Origin: Hofstenia miamia | Taxonomy: Eukaryota; Xenacoelomorpha; Acoela; Hofsteniidae | Direction: 5' to 3' | DNA: 22,734 bases | Assembly: GCA_900660155.1 (NCBI GenBank) | Contig: CABFPE010000162.1 | Span: 565,233-587,966 of the forward strand | In this document: positions 21,943 through 22,734 of the stretch, piece by piece | Position numbering within the stretch: position 1 is the stretch's first letter | Layout of the letters: the number at the start of each line of letters is the position of its first letter | Notes under the pieces: generated by a model | What the model was told of the DNA's origin: nothing | Databases searched by the model: none | What the model saw: only the letters and a program-made list of their open reading frames with translations | Translations under genes and position numbers: made by a program

Positions 21943-22184
21943 CATCTATATTCATTGCCCACTCGCTTCAAGCAGCTGTAAGCAGTTTCAAGCATTAGAA
22001 ACGCAATTGGAATAAAAAGAAACTTGTAGAAGTCGCCAGCGGCCTTTTCAGCCTGAACAATTGCATATATTGAAAATATAATGAAGAGGCATCTTGCGGT
22101 AAGGGCAGCAATGACATTTTTGAAATGAGTGAAAACCATTTGAATAAAACTCCATACTATTTGAGAAGTCAATTTCAGTTTCAT
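21943..22184 (-). CDS. TMEM26: TMEM26-like protein, coding exon 1
   Basis: TMEM26 proteins are multi-pass membrane proteins of poorly known function. The exon encodes 80 residues plus two bases of the next codon. Residues about 22-43 and 49-68 form two hydrophobic helices, and the stretch from ALTARCLFIIFS through FLMLETAYSC to NEYR-W matches the N-terminal TMEM26 pattern (ALATRLLFLLHS, LLLFLET, RGYKW). The exon ends ...AGATG followed by GTAAGTG, a near-ideal donor; without splicing, translation stops at once. The split W codon joins in frame to exon 2. I chose the ATG at 22184 because it has AAA just before it. A second in-frame Met at residue 16 (22139) would give an N-terminus closer in length to vertebrate TMEM26. 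The rest of the gene lies leftwards and was not found. Confidence 0.85.
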
Positions 22185-22247
22185 TTTGAAAGATAAATAA
22201 AAGATTTAATAAGAATTGTGTAGACGCCGTTTTTATTAGATCTGCTC

Positions 22248-22256
22248 TGATTGGAC
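22248..22256 (-). promoter_or_regulatory. CCAAT box upstream of the TMEM26-like gene
   Basis: The minus strand reads CCAATCAG, a textbook NF-Y site (CTGATTGG on the plus strand), about 65-70 bp upstream of the chosen start codon. This suggests a short leader and a proximal promoter here. No TATA box is evident. Confidence 0.5.
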
Positions 22257-22259
22257 AAT

Positions 22260-22721
22260 TCTTTATTTAAAATCTTCAAAAGTCAAACAATGTATGGACG
22301 ACAAACATTACTCTCAAAAATTTCTTTCTTCAAGAATTTTTCTTGTTAACGCCTGCATGTTGATAGAGTTCTATAAAATATCATTATTTATTTTTTCACT
22401 GAAATTTATTAATATTGACATTTTTAAATGGAAAATTATGTAGTATTGTTGGATAATCTACTAAGGCAACTGCAGTTGATATTTTAATGTTTCAGTTAAG
22501 TGATTGATTAAATATTTTTTAAATAGAATCTGAAGAAGTACGCTACATTGTGTAAAATTAAGCCACTTATTAAATTTGATTTTACACAAACGAATAAAGG
22601 AGCTCCAGCTAATAACCAAGTTTGGATCAAATCCTTTTAACTTACAAGTATATAGCTATATATAAATGTATATAAATGGTACGCTGAGACAAGGTGTGCA
22701 TTATAGAAAAACATACTAGCT
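22260..22721. other. AT-rich DNA upstream of the TMEM26-like gene
   Basis: No gene or defined repeat seen. A short TA-rich stretch lies near 22650-22675. Confidence 0.55.
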
Positions 22722-22734
22722 CCCCCCCCCCCCC
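22722..22734. other. C homopolymer at right end of scaffold
   Basis: Thirteen C residues; see the matching G tract at the left end. Confidence 0.8.

Overview
This is about 22.7 kb of AT-rich nuclear DNA from an invertebrate animal. The case for that rests on three things: an alpha-tubulin with animal residues and tail, a multi-exon membrane-protein gene with standard GT/AG splice sites, and a dense load of decayed hAT-type DNA transposons and MITEs. I cannot name the phylum. Coding density is low. The sequence looks like an assembled scaffold: it carries single N placeholders at 8703, 13674, 13900 and 15571, each inside or next to a repeat, and it ends in a G tract on the left and a C tract on the right.

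Layout. 1-4441 is AT-rich intergenic DNA with a TA microsatellite and a possible hAT-like fragment rich in CTCGA words (about 1104-1445). 4442-5165 is a decayed hAT element holding a frameshifted piece of the transposase dimerisation domain on the minus strand. 5166-8654 shows no gene I can defend. 8655-9298 is a hAT-type MITE with a 19-bp terminal inverted repeat, a perfect 8-bp target duplication and GAGCCGAGC-type internal repeats. 10244-11599 (+) is a complete, intronless alpha-tubulin gene. It has two X-box-like RFX motifs and a CCAAT box just upstream and a poly(A) signal just downstream. 13643-18493 is a repeat block: a 206-bp deleted hAT copy with perfect target duplications, a 1670-bp segment present twice at near identity (13901-15570 and 16824-18493), and a larger hAT copy (16080-16914) with a stop-riddled transposase relic. 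About 19150-20035 holds two inverted copies of a ~400-bp foldback repeat. 20301-22184 (-) holds the first two coding exons of a TMEM26-like membrane-protein gene, whose translation only makes sense after removing a 1.5-kb intron.

The two genes point away from each other's promoters: tubulin runs rightward and the TMEM26-like gene leftward towards it. Nothing suggests that they work together. Later TMEM26-like exons were not found in the window. The most useful points are the split membrane-protein gene, the possible ciliary (RFX) control of the tubulin, and the evidence that the duplicated block may be an assembly artefact built around hAT copies. I saw no convincing undescribed system.
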